Source of the DNA: an uncultured Bacilli bacterium | GTDB lineage: Bacteria > Bacillota_I > Bacilli_A > RF39 > UBA660 | NCBI GenBank assembly: GCA_947588865.1 | Contig: CANPYQ010000044.1 | Coordinates: 1-9,322 of the forward strand | DNA: 9,322 nucleotides | Direction of reading: 5' to 3' | Program-made: the position numbers and the translations under genes | In this document: one piece after another, positions 1-7,896 of the stretch | Layout of the letters: the number at the start of each line of letters is the position of its first letter | How positions within the stretch are numbered: the first letter of the stretch is position 1 | The notes under the pieces: model-generated | Told to the model about the DNA's origin: nothing | Seen by the model: only the letters and a program-made list of their open reading frames with translations | The model's database searches: none

Positions 1-28
1 TATAACCACATATTATATACCAAAATAC

Positions 29-64
29 AAAAAATACATAATAACCATGGGGTCACTATGTATT
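29..64 (-). terminator. Intrinsic terminator of the dockerin-repeat gene
   Basis: Read on the minus strand, positions 64-51 and 46-33 form a 14-bp stem with a 4-nt loop (47-50), followed by a U run (34-29). Two of the pairs are G-U wobbles on the minus strand; the same positions are A-C mismatches on the plus strand. The hairpin is therefore strand-specific and serves the leftward gene ending at 147. It lies about 80 nt after that stop codon. Confidence 0.7.
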
Positions 65-146
65 ATATATTTTTAATCTTATCTACTATATAACATATAC
101 TCGATACCAAAAATTTGAAACTAATTATTTATAATATTGGGTCAAC

Positions 147-1190
147 CTACATCTTTTGTTTTTTTAGACCTTTTATTATTAAAATAATACCGCTTAAAAT
201 TAATAAAGATGAAATTACATAAAATAGTATCATAGGCACACCAGCTGTATCAGGGGCACTTACTTCTTCTACATAATTAGTAAACATAATATCATTACTA
301 TTTTCGCCTACGGCATAACAAACATAAAAGTCGTTAGTATAAGAACCAATTATATTTGCAAAATACTGCAAAATAAGTGTAGCATCTTCTGCATTTACTT
401 CACCATCTCCATTGACATCAGCATTGGAACATTCATCATCAACGCATGCTAAATCTTCGTCATTTACTTGTCCACTAAAACGTTGCAAAACTAAAGTGGA
501 ATCTGTTGCGTTTACTTCACCATCCCCATTAACGTCACCACGCCCTTCAATAAACTTTTCAGTTGGAAATCCTCCTGAATATTTATGTGCCATTTGCAAA
601 ACTAAAGTGGCATCCTTTGAATCTATATTTCCGTCTTTATTGACATCAGCTTTAAGTTGCTTTTGTTCACTTAAAGTTTCGATCTTAGCAAAATGATTTA
701 AAATTTTTCTTGCATCATCTAATGTTACACTACCATCTTCATCGATGTCACCATCCATCATTGTATTATCACAATTTTTTTTAGTTGACAATGCTATACC
801 GAACCTAGATTCATCAATGTCTCCTACTCTAGTTACTTCAACTGCAACTAAATCCAAATTAACCAATCTAGATGGTTCTATCGCATCTAGCGTAAATGAT
901 GAATTATTTGAGTCATTAACATCTAAAGTATAATTACTATCCAAAGACGACAATTTATTAATTATTAATCCATTTTGAGTTTTTAACACTCCTTGATATC
1001 TCGTTAAATATTCGTTTGTTGAAAAATTAATAACACATCTTGTCTTTTCTCCTAACTTCAATGCAGTCTTATCACAGGAAATGTTAGTTGTAGTAAGTAA
1101 ATTTTCACTTGCTTGAACATTTATAATAAATATATTCATTATAACGAACAAAAATGAAATGACAAATCCAAATTTTGTTTTATTTTTCAT
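147..1190 (-). CDS. Secreted, membrane-anchored protein with four dockerin-type repeats
   Basis: This 347-residue protein has an N-terminal signal peptide (about 1-28, basic start then a hydrophobic core). A beta-rich domain follows (about 31-140) with a Cys39/Cys52 pair, which looks Ig-like or possibly cohesin-like at low certainty. Four dockerin-type calcium loops follow, each of the form DxDxDG or DxNxDG with a later Asp: D148-D159, D182-D193, D219-D230 and D258-D269. Each is followed by a short helix such as ATLVLQ. A classical type I dockerin has two such repeats, so this equals two dockerin modules. The C-terminus has an APDTAG motif (312-317), a hydrophobic segment (about 318-339) and a Lys-rich tail, like a cell-wall sorting signal or simple membrane anchor. 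No enzyme domain is present. Dockerins normally bind cohesins, but the partner is not in this window. The start is set by AGGAGG at 1206-1201, ten bases before ATG. The exact role is unknown; display or adhesion on the cell surface is inference. Confidence 0.85.
   Translation of the reverse strand: MKNKTKFGFVISFLFVIMNIFIINVQASENLLTTTNISCDKTALKLGEKTRCVINFSTNEYLTRYQGVLKTQNGLIINKLSSLDSNYTLDVNDSNNSSFTLDAIEPSRLVNLDLVAVEVTRVGDIDESRFGIALSTKKNCDNTMMDGDIDEDGSVTLDDARKILNHFAKIETLSEQKQLKADVNKDGNIDSKDATLVLQMAHKYSGGFPTEKFIEGRGDVNGDGEVNATDSTLVLQRFSGQVNDEDLACVDDECSNADVNGDGEVNAEDATLILQYFANIIGSYTNDFYVCYAVGENSNDIMFTNYVEEVSAPDTAGVPMILFYVISSLLILSGIILIIKGLKKQKM
354..752 (-). repeat. Four dockerin-coding direct repeats
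   Basis: The units lie at 752-687, 650-582, 539-471 and 422-354, with starts 102, 111 and 117 nt apart. The last three are clearly related at the DNA level: stretches coding for DVNGDGEVN and ATLVLQ recur nearly unchanged. The first unit is the most diverged. This is an intragenic tandem duplication of a protein repeat, not a CRISPR or mobile array. Confidence 0.75.
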
Positions 1191-1218
1191 AATTCACAAT
1201 CCTCCTATATTTATCTTA

Positions 1219-1247
1219 AGAATAACACTTATTTAAATTAATGTCAA
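1219..1247 (-). promoter_or_regulatory. Sigma-A-type promoter of the dockerin-repeat gene
   Basis: On the minus strand a consensus TTGACA (1247-1242) is separated by 17 bp from TATTCT (1224-1219). The predicted start near 1212 leaves a leader of roughly 20 nt carrying AGGAGG. The gene can therefore be transcribed independently of addA, which ends only 107 bp upstream. Confidence 0.7.
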
Positions 1248-1297
1248 TATAATGTTAGTAACTTAAATAAAAATTTTACAAAATTTTGCTATTTCAT

Positions 1298-4200
1298 TTA
1301 GATTTTATTTGTATAGTCTTCTAAATTATCGTCGAGTATGGAATAAAGATAAATTTTAATATTTTTATCACTTATACTTTCCATATATTTTTTATATCCG
1401 TTAAGTTGCTTTATATAATTTTCATCATTAATATTTTTCATCTTATAATCTATTATTGATATACTTTTCTCATATTCTAAAACTAAATCTATTATACCCC
1501 TTTTTATTTCGTTTTCATCCTCGTATACAAATTCATATTCTTTGTATATATTTATATAATTGTTATCTATATGATTTAAGAATTTTAGTATATAGGAATT
1601 TGTACTAGTTTTAAATTCCTCTGTTTCAAATATATAATGTAGATAAGTACCTTCTTTCATATTTTCATATTCATTCTTAGTTATTAATCTACTAGGCATT
1701 TTAGAGTACCTAAAATTTTCCTTTTCTTTATATTCTATATTGTTAACCATTTTATTTATCTTTATATCTACCTTATCTATTTCTTTTTTATAATTGTAAC
1801 TTTTAATACTTTCATAGTTATGAGTCAAAATAACCTTATTAAAGTCTATTTCTTTTATGTAAGGAATTAAAACATCTTTAATGGAATTTAACATATCAGA
1901 TATTTTATTATATTTAAGTCTAATTTCACTAGGAACCAATGTACTATAGGACTCACTTTCCATATCGATTGGGCAAACTATAATTATTTTTTCTTTAGCA
2001 CGAGTTAAAGCTACATAAAATAGCCTTATTTTTTCACTTATACTTTCTTTTTCTTCTTCACTTAAAAGCAAATCCTTTAATATAGTCTCTTTTATTCCAT
2101 CTTTATAATAAGGCGTTATTATGTTAAAGTTAGAATCAACCATAAATTTAGCCTTTTTATCCTCGTCATTAGCCTTTTTATAAAGACCAGTAAAATAACA
2201 AATATTATACTCAAGCCCTTTGCTTTTATGAATATTAAGAATTTTCACTGAATTAGTATAATCACTGTTTAATGAATACTCAATAGACCCCTCATCTGTC
2301 ATTTTACTTAAATATTGCATGAATCCAACAGGGGTATAACCTATATTAGATAAATTTATACTTAAGTCTTTTAAGTAATTTATTCTTATCATAGATTCTT
2401 TTATATTTCCAAGGCTTATTAATTTTTCATATATATTAAATTCATCTATTATTTTATTCAACAAATCTATATTAGACATTTCTATAATTTTTATACTTTT
2501 ACACTTTTTGTAAAGTAAAGTATTATAAAAACTATTAGATTTAATTATGTCAAATATTTCTTCATCAGGAGTTCTAAAAATATAAGACCTAGATACACTT
2601 GTGAATAAATATTTAAATTCATCATCTAGTTCATTCAAATTTATTTTTACTACTAAACCTATTAAATTTTTAATAGCAATTATATCATAACCCAGGGTAA
2701 GTTTTTCATTTTTAATTTGTGTAATTGGTACCCCTACATATTCAAATATTTTTTTATACAAATCAAAGCTTGAACCTCTATCCATTATAATTGCAAAATC
2801 ACCATATGTGCAAGGTCTAAGCATATTATTTTTTTTATCTACAACTAAATAATTATTTTCTATTTTCTCTTTTATATCATAAGCGACAGTAAATGCTTCA
2901 ATCTCATCGTTAGTATATTCAAGTGACTTAGAATCATAATTAAATATTTCCATATTATTGTCTTGTAATGTTTTGCAAGATTCTATGTAAGTTGTATTCC
3001 CAAAATTCATCTGATGTGATGCTTTATACTCTGCATCTCCTACCTCATTATCCATAATTAAATTAAATATCAAGTTTATATTATCAAGCACTTCACTTCT
3101 AGATCTGAAGTTTTTAAGTAAATCAATTTTAATACCACCTATACCTTTAGAATACTCATCATATTTATTTCTGAATATATAAGGATTGGCATGCCTAAAG
3201 CGATATATTGATTGTTTTATATCTCCAACCATATAAAGATTATTATTTGCAATTAAGTTTATAAATTCTTCTTGAACATCACTAGTATCTTGATATTCGT
3301 CTACCATAATTTCATCAAAACTATTTTTTAACTCATCCCTTATATTAGGATTTTCTTTTATAACTTTTATAGCCATTAAAGCTATATCAGAAAAAGTATA
3401 TAAATCATGTTCTTTTTTATAACGCAAAAATCTTTTATCAAATTCTAATATTATTTTTATTATAGTTTCAATATAAGGTTTGGTTGACATTAATGAATCT
3501 TTTATATCATCTATATTTTCAAATCTAGTTAAATTTTTTAATTTCTTTATTCTTTTAACTATATTGTCTTTATATATCTTAAAGTTATCTTCACAATTTT
3601 TATTTTTTCTTGGACTACCAATTAAATTCAAACTATTCTTTACATCACTATATTCTTTTGAATCAAGTAAAGGTTCAAGATTAAATGTTTCTATAAACTT
3701 ATTATCAACTAAAAATTGTAACTCTTTATAATCTTCATTTATAAGTTCTTTTTCTTCTAATATCTTATTTATATATTTATTAATTACATCATTAATAAAT
3801 TCATCACTAAAATAAGTTTTAACATAATTTTTTAAGTACTCCTCTTTTTTTGAAATTAAACTTAGCTTTGAATTTATACCTATAATAACTTTTTTTATAA
3901 AGTCATCTGTTTTCGTTGAAAAGTCCCCTATTAGTTTTTCAAAAGTATCATCACCATACATACCTTCAAATATATCATTAATTATTTCATTAGTTTTAAG
4001 AGTTTCAATAGATGAGTCCATAATAGATATATTTTTAGATAATTTAAGAAGAGTATGATATTTCTTAACTATTGATAAAGCAAATGAGTCAAATGTAGTT
4101 ATATAAGAAGAATCTATATAATCTAACTGTTCTTTTAGTCCCGATTTTTTTATCGCACTTCTAATTCTATCTTTCATCTCCCCTGCAGCAGCATTAGTGA

Positions 4201-4363
4201 ATGTTAATATTAAAAGCCTATTAATGCTTGTTCCATTTAATAATTTTCTAATTGTCCTTTCAGTTAATACCGCAGTTTTACCACTACCTGCCCCTGCGGA
4301 TACAATTATATTAGTCCCTGTTCTTGTTATAGCCTCTTCTTGCTGTTTTGTCCATTTGCTCAT
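1298..4363 (-). CDS. addA: ATP-dependent helicase/nuclease subunit A (AddA)
   Basis: This is the 1021-residue motor and nuclease subunit of AddAB, which resects double-strand DNA breaks and prepares 3' ends for RecA. It shows the UvrD-type SF1 helicase motifs in order: Q motif WTKQQ (4-8), Walker A GAGSGKT (24-30), motif Ia TFTNAAA (54-60), Walker B VDEYQDT (354-360), motif III VGDIKQSIYRFR (379-390), motif V IHKSKGLEY (711-719) and motif VI LFYVALTRAK (781-790). The C-terminal RecB-type nuclease is intact, with His909, Asp959 (GIIDL), Asp972-Tyr-Lys974 and Gln986/Tyr990. B. subtilis AddA has about 1230 residues, so this one is compact but lacks no motif. It lies downstream of addB on the same strand with a 104-nt gap. 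Its ATG is preceded by AAGGT at 4377-4373. Transcription from the promoter upstream of addB is likely, because no strong promoter is visible in the gap. Confidence 0.97.
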   Translation of the reverse strand: MSKWTKQQEEAITRTGTNIIVSAGAGSGKTAVLTERTIRKLLNGTSINRLLILTFTNAAAGEMKDRIRSAIKKSGLKEQLDYIDSSYITTFDSFALSIVKKYHTLLKLSKNISIMDSSIETLKTNEIINDIFEGMYGDDTFEKLIGDFSTKTDDFIKKVIIGINSKLSLISKKEEYLKNYVKTYFSDEFINDVINKYINKILEEKELINEDYKELQFLVDNKFIETFNLEPLLDSKEYSDVKNSLNLIGSPRKNKNCEDNFKIYKDNIVKRIKKLKNLTRFENIDDIKDSLMSTKPYIETIIKIILEFDKRFLRYKKEHDLYTFSDIALMAIKVIKENPNIRDELKNSFDEIMVDEYQDTSDVQEEFINLIANNNLYMVGDIKQSIYRFRHANPYIFRNKYDEYSKGIGGIKIDLLKNFRSRSEVLDNINLIFNLIMDNEVGDAEYKASHQMNFGNTTYIESCKTLQDNNMEIFNYDSKSLEYTNDEIEAFTVAYDIKEKIENNYLVVDKKNNMLRPCTYGDFAIIMDRGSSFDLYKKIFEYVGVPITQIKNEKLTLGYDIIAIKNLIGLVVKINLNELDDEFKYLFTSVSRSYIFRTPDEEIFDIIKSNSFYNTLLYKKCKSIKIIEMSNIDLLNKIIDEFNIYEKLISLGNIKESMIRINYLKDLSINLSNIGYTPVGFMQYLSKMTDEGSIEYSLNSDYTNSVKILNIHKSKGLEYNICYFTGLYKKANDEDKKAKFMVDSNFNIITPYYKDGIKETILKDLLLSEEEKESISEKIRLFYVALTRAKEKIIIVCPIDMESESYSTLVPSEIRLKYNKISDMLNSIKDVLIPYIKEIDFNKVILTHNYESIKSYNYKKEIDKVDIKINKMVNNIEYKEKENFRYSKMPSRLITKNEYENMKEGTYLHYIFETEEFKTSTNSYILKFLNHIDNNYINIYKEYEFVYEDENEIKRGIIDLVLEYEKSISIIDYKMKNINDENYIKQLNGYKKYMESISDKNIKIYLYSILDDNLEDYTNKI

Positions 4364-4430
4364 TTTATCACTACCTTAATTATTTTAATTTTTATTTATA
4401 CTATCTTACTACTCAATATGTTACCTACAT

Positions 4431-4449
4431 TAATATTTTGAAAATATTA
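4431..4449. repeat. 19-bp perfect AT palindrome between addB and addA
   Basis: Nine-base arms (TAATATTTT and AAAATATTA) flank a single central base, in the 104-nt spacer between the addB stop and the addA start. It could be an operator-like site, an RNA hairpin that sets the addA/addB ratio, or chance in AT-rich DNA. As RNA the stem would contain only A-U pairs and be weak. No U run that would make a convincing terminator follows. Confidence 0.4.
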
Positions 4450-4467
4450 TTTTTATATAATCAAGAT

Positions 4468-6780
4468 TTATTCTTCATCATCAAAATTACTATTTGGCTT
4501 AATATTAACAAAATCATTTTCTCTTCTAAAACATAAATCCCTATATTTACAGAATTCACATCCTATATTTACCTTATCAAATTTAGGATTAATATCAAAT
4601 TTAGAATCAAGTACATTATCGATAACTTCATCTATTCTTTTTTTAGTAATATCTATTATATTTTTAATCTCTTCATCAGAAAGCATTCGTTTTAAACTAT
4701 TAGAACTAAAATCTCCATCCTTATTTACTTTAATTCCATCTATAACAGTACTATCCATATAATTATTATCAAAGTTTTCCAATATTTTTTTATTTTTATT
4801 GCTAAATCCAATAAGTCTCAAACTTTTTTCCTTCTCCTCATCTGACTTATTATCAAGCGTTGTATTTTGCAAATAAAATCCTGCAAAATGTATATTTTCA
4901 TAAGTGTTACTAGCTAGGTACATATAAACTGGAAGTTGTAGCCCTATCCCACTATCTATGTATTTTAAGCTAGGCTTTTTAACATATGTTTTATAGTCAA
5001 TTATAGCTGCAATTGTAATATCATTAATATAATCATAAACTATTTTATCTATGAATCCTACAAAATTTATATTATCTTTTATTGGTATTTTAATGAATTT
5101 TTCAGTATCACATTTTTTTAGTTTTGAAAAACTATCTTGTTTTTTTATTACACTTACTACATACTCTAAATTTTTTATTGCTCTTTTTAGAAAAAACTTA
5201 TCTGAATTATTAAGAATTATATCATTATCTTTGATATACTTATAAACCTCATCTTCTATATTTATAACATTTTTAGCTACCTTTTCAAGTACATCGTGAT
5301 ATATATTACCTAAAGTTATACCAAAACTATCAACAGTATCTTTAAGACCCAATATTTTATCTATATAAAATCTAAATGCACATCTATTATAATTATCCAT
5401 ATGAGTATATGAAAGATTAAAGTTCCTACAACTTTTTATAAAACTATTCAATTTTTGTTTAGATAATCCTGTAAACTCATGAGAATATGTGTTGTAAGGA
5501 ATATCATAATTAGAACTAAGTAAATTTAAATTATAACTTTTACTTCCAAACTTTATTAATTCATCCAAAGATTCGCAAAGAGTTATTGAATCACTAAGAG
5601 AACTGTAACTAGTAGTATAATCAATTTTTCCTTTAATTACATCTACACCTAACTCTTCAATTAAACTAGATGGATAAAACACACTAAATGGAGTTTTTAA
5701 TTTATATGTTATTGTCAAGTTCTTAATATTGTTAATTGATTTAATAATTTCTTCTTTTTCTCTTTTATTTTTTTCTATAGTAGTATCAATATAACTAGGT
5801 TTAATACTATCATTTATATAATCTTCATCTTTGTATATTTTAGGTATTATACCTTGATTAAATCCTACCATAAATACATAATCATCAATAAAATCATAAG
5901 ATTTATAATCTACTACTTCTATCATATTTGTATATTTACAATTTTTTATATAAGTATGATTTAAGTCATATTCAATTAAAATTTTTAAATTTTTAATATC
6001 ATCACACCATGCATATTTATTGCAAATAGAAATTATAGTATTATAAATATCAGTTTCACTATATTTAGATATATTATCTATCGCACTTGCAATACCACCA
6101 TCTAAACTATTATAAAACTCACTACCTATTAAAGTAGAAATTATTGGTATTTTATTAAACTTATCCATTTTTAAATTATAAAAATTAAATATTGTAGTAA
6201 TTATATTTATATAATCTTCACTTACATTAGCTAATTTAATATTATTTATACTAACACCATTATTTATAAGAGAAGATATACTTCTAGCTACAAATTCAAT
6301 TTCTTCTTCTATATTGTCAAATTCATATATTTTAGGTACATAATTTTTATTTACTTTATTTATTTCTTTTATTTTTAAATTCCTAAGTAAATATCTTTCA
6401 AATTTTGATAATATATGATTATAAATAATAATCTCTTTATCTTTAATAAAATTTCTAAATCTTTTATTAAATATAAGTAAATTATTTTCTACTAGTTCAT
6501 GTTTTATATTAACTAAAAAATCTAATTTTTCATCGTTATACTTTTTATCTTCAACATATATTAAATTATCCAAGTACTCTAAAGCCACTTCATATTTTAT
6601 ATCATATTTATTAATAAGGTAGATAATAGCTTTTTCATCATAGTCAAAATAATATGATTTAATAAATTCACTCATACTAATAAGTTTAATATTTACTAAT
6701 TTTTTAATGCCTTTTAGTATTCTATTTTTTTCATCTTGACTACATATTATTATAGAATTATTAATTAATTCATCTACCAT
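4468..6780 (-). CDS. addB: Short AddB-type nuclease subunit with Fe-S cluster (AddAB complex)
   Basis: This 770-residue protein is the partner of AddA. The C-terminal half is a complete AddB nuclease: His495 (GNIYH), Asp578 (GFID), Asp595-Tyr-Lys597, and Gln615/Tyr619. The four iron-sulphur cysteines are Cys467, Cys741, Cys744 and Cys750 (a distant Cys, then C-x2-C-x5-C), the arrangement that staples the AddB nuclease domain. VFMVGFNQGIIP (302-313) matches the AddB/RecC-like hydrophobic-GxNxGxxP signature. The N-terminal part is much reduced: B. subtilis AddB has about 1166 residues and a GxxGxGKS nucleotide loop, which is absent here. The ATG at 6780 has GGTGG four to five bases upstream, and no earlier in-frame start was seen. 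The gene precedes addA in a two-gene operon. Such short forms may instead be labelled generic PD-(D/E)XK nucleases, but the Fe-S motif and the addA neighbour support AddB. Confidence 0.93.
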   Translation of the reverse strand: MVDELINNSIIICSQDEKNRILKGIKKLVNIKLISMSEFIKSYYFDYDEKAIIYLINKYDIKYEVALEYLDNLIYVEDKKYNDEKLDFLVNIKHELVENNLLIFNKRFRNFIKDKEIIIYNHILSKFERYLLRNLKIKEINKVNKNYVPKIYEFDNIEEEIEFVARSISSLINNGVSINNIKLANVSEDYINIITTIFNFYNLKMDKFNKIPIISTLIGSEFYNSLDGGIASAIDNISKYSETDIYNTIISICNKYAWCDDIKNLKILIEYDLNHTYIKNCKYTNMIEVVDYKSYDFIDDYVFMVGFNQGIIPKIYKDEDYINDSIKPSYIDTTIEKNKREKEEIIKSINNIKNLTITYKLKTPFSVFYPSSLIEELGVDVIKGKIDYTTSYSSLSDSITLCESLDELIKFGSKSYNLNLLSSNYDIPYNTYSHEFTGLSKQKLNSFIKSCRNFNLSYTHMDNYNRCAFRFYIDKILGLKDTVDSFGITLGNIYHDVLEKVAKNVINIEDEVYKYIKDNDIILNNSDKFFLKRAIKNLEYVVSVIKKQDSFSKLKKCDTEKFIKIPIKDNINFVGFIDKIVYDYINDITIAAIIDYKTYVKKPSLKYIDSGIGLQLPVYMYLASNTYENIHFAGFYLQNTTLDNKSDEEKEKSLRLIGFSNKNKKILENFDNNYMDSTVIDGIKVNKDGDFSSNSLKRMLSDEEIKNIIDITKKRIDEVIDNVLDSKFDINPKFDKVNIGCEFCKYRDLCFRRENDFVNIKPNSNFDDEE

Positions 6781-6795
6781 ACTACCACCAATATA

Positions 6796-6824
6796 AGTAT
6801 AACATGTGTAAAATTTATTTTAAA
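6796..6824 (-). promoter_or_regulatory. Promoter of the addBA operon
   Basis: On the minus strand TTTAAA (6824-6819) is followed after 17 bp by TATACT (6801-6796), with an upstream TG (6804-6803) giving an extended -10. Only 15 bases separate the -10 element from the addB ATG, so the predicted leader is very short and starts at or inside the GGTGG site. The promoter lies just after the pilin terminator, so addBA is an independent unit. Confidence 0.5.
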
Positions 6825-6844
6825 GATAAATATTAAAAATAATT

Positions 6845-6865
6845 AAAAAAACCAGATAAATCTGA
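6845..6865 (-). terminator. Probable intrinsic terminator of the pilin-like gene
   Basis: On the minus strand a short stem (CAGA/TCTG with loop TTTA, plus one U-G pair) is followed directly by seven U residues (6851-6845). The stem is weak but the U run is clean. It lies about 36 nt beyond the pilin stop and before the addB promoter. Confidence 0.55.
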
Positions 6866-6901
6866 CTTCATTTACTATTACATCTTTATTTACTTTTATT
6901 A

Positions 6902-7861
6902 TTATTTTATAGCAGATTTCGGAACAGTTATAACTGGCAAAACCTGATTTGGCCATTCGTTAAAACTTAGATTGCACGAAAGATCCCAAGACCAACCAGT
7001 AGGATATTCTAAATAATTACGTGATTCACTCACTTTGGTAGATGTCCAATAAGTTCCCGATAACCATGCTACATAGGTATCATTATTAGCTACCATATTT
7101 ATTTGATTATATGTTGGCAAGTTAACTTCTATTGTCCAACCTGCTGTCATTTCTTTGAGATGTTCCATTGCACCATCTGCCTTACAATCAGCAAAATTTC
7201 CTGATTTACACCAAGTAACACTCGTGTTATCCCTGCCTTCAAATCCTACTACAAGTGCGATTTCACCTTCACCTGCTGTTCCTAAATTAGCAGTCTCATC
7301 AGAACCTAATGTTTCTTCTGTTACTTTTATTAATCCAGATGTATCCCCATCTTCTAACACAAAGAAATGATATTTATTTACTCCATCTACATTACATATG
7401 TATTCGTCTCCTGCTTTATATTCTCCTGTTGGGATATTTCCTGCTAACCTATTCCCACCTTCTTTTGTTGCTGTTTCTTCTGTTACTCCTCTACATATTA
7501 TATTTGAAGTTCCATATGTATATTTTATTTCTTTCCCATTTATTTTACAACCTTCTAGATAAATTGTTCCATCACTATTTATCTCTTGTGTATCACATAC
7601 TACTCTATTCCCATTATAATATGGATCTATATTTGCACTATTACTTATCCATTCTTTTGTTGGTATGCTTCCTTCATTATTTAGCATATAATCTGATATT
7701 GCATTTTCTATTGCTTTTGCATATAATTCTATACTTCTTTTATTTGATGCATCACTTGAATCACTTATTATATTTAATATTATTGGTGTTGCTATAAGTG
7801 CTATTATTGCTAATATTACTATTACTGCTAATAGTTCTATAAGTGTAAATCCTTTCTTCAT
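6902..7861 (-). CDS. Type IV prepilin-like surface protein with C-terminal lectin-like domain
   Basis: This 319-residue protein begins with a class III prepilin signal: MKKG, then the cleavage site and FTLIELL with the conserved Glu at +5, followed by a hydrophobic helix to about residue 32. A prepilin peptidase would cleave after Gly4. The middle (about 86-160) has Cys89, Cys105, Cys123 and Cys156, with patterns such as DGTIYLEGC and YTYG. The C-terminal part (about 160-319) has Cys218/Cys226 and Trp-rich motifs (LPTYNQI, YWTST, then LPVITVPKS), as in DUF1566/FGE/C-type-lectin-like domains; this is recognised by pattern and not searched. A role as a surface pilin or adhesin is inferred. AAAGGAGAG (7875-7867) precedes the ATG. 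No pilus assembly gene lies nearby. Hand-counted GC is about 26% over 7501-7860 (5' part) and about 37% over 6901-7260 (3' part), suggesting a modular origin. Its promoter carries an 11-G tract, so expression is probably phase-variable. Confidence 0.9.
   Translation of the reverse strand: MKKGFTLIELLAVIVILAIIALIATPIILNIISDSSDASNKRSIELYAKAIENAISDYMLNNEGSIPTKEWISNSANIDPYYNGNRVVCDTQEINSDGTIYLEGCKINGKEIKYTYGTSNIICRGVTEETATKEGGNRLAGNIPTGEYKAGDEYICNVDGVNKYHFFVLEDGDTSGLIKVTEETLGSDETANLGTAGEGEIALVVGFEGRDNTSVTWCKSGNFADCKADGAMEHLKEMTAGWTIEVNLPTYNQINMVANNDTYVAWLSGTYWTSTKVSESRNYLEYPTGWSWDLSCNLSFNEWPNQVLPVITVPKSAIK
7310..7487 (-). repeat. In-frame 16-bp direct repeat inside the pilin-like gene
   Basis: The sequence tgtttcttctgttact occurs exactly at 7310-7325 and again at 7472-7487, 162 bases (54 codons) apart and in the same frame. 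It encodes VTEET twice (residues 126-130 and 180-184). Recombination between the copies would delete 54 codons without a frameshift. The downstream copy lies near the point where GC content rises. Confidence 0.7.
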
Positions 7862-7896
7862 ATAATCTCTCCTTTACTTACCTTTTCTATATGTTT

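Noticed and set aside
354..752. Regularly spaced repeats resembling a CRISPR array
   Set aside because: The repeats are in frame inside a secreted protein and encode dockerin calcium loops; the spacing and divergence do not fit CRISPR.
1269..1287. Possible addA terminator made of two AAAATTTT blocks
   Set aside because: The stem would contain only A-U pairs with a two-base gap, the blocks are self-complementary, and such sequences are common by chance here.
4348..4536. Plus-strand open frame across the addB-addA gap
   Set aside because: It overlaps both add genes antisense, has only AT-driven composition and no recognisable domain.
6902..7070. Variable repeat of a diversity-generating retroelement at the 3' end of the pilin gene
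   Set aside because: The lectin-like fold would fit, but there is no reverse transcriptase or template repeat in the window and the codons are not rich in AAY-derived positions.
7309..7797. Long plus-strand open frame rich in Leu and Tyr opposite the pilin gene
   Set aside because: It is the antisense of A-ending codons in the pilin gene, has a low-complexity product, and shows no ribosome binding site or family resemblance.
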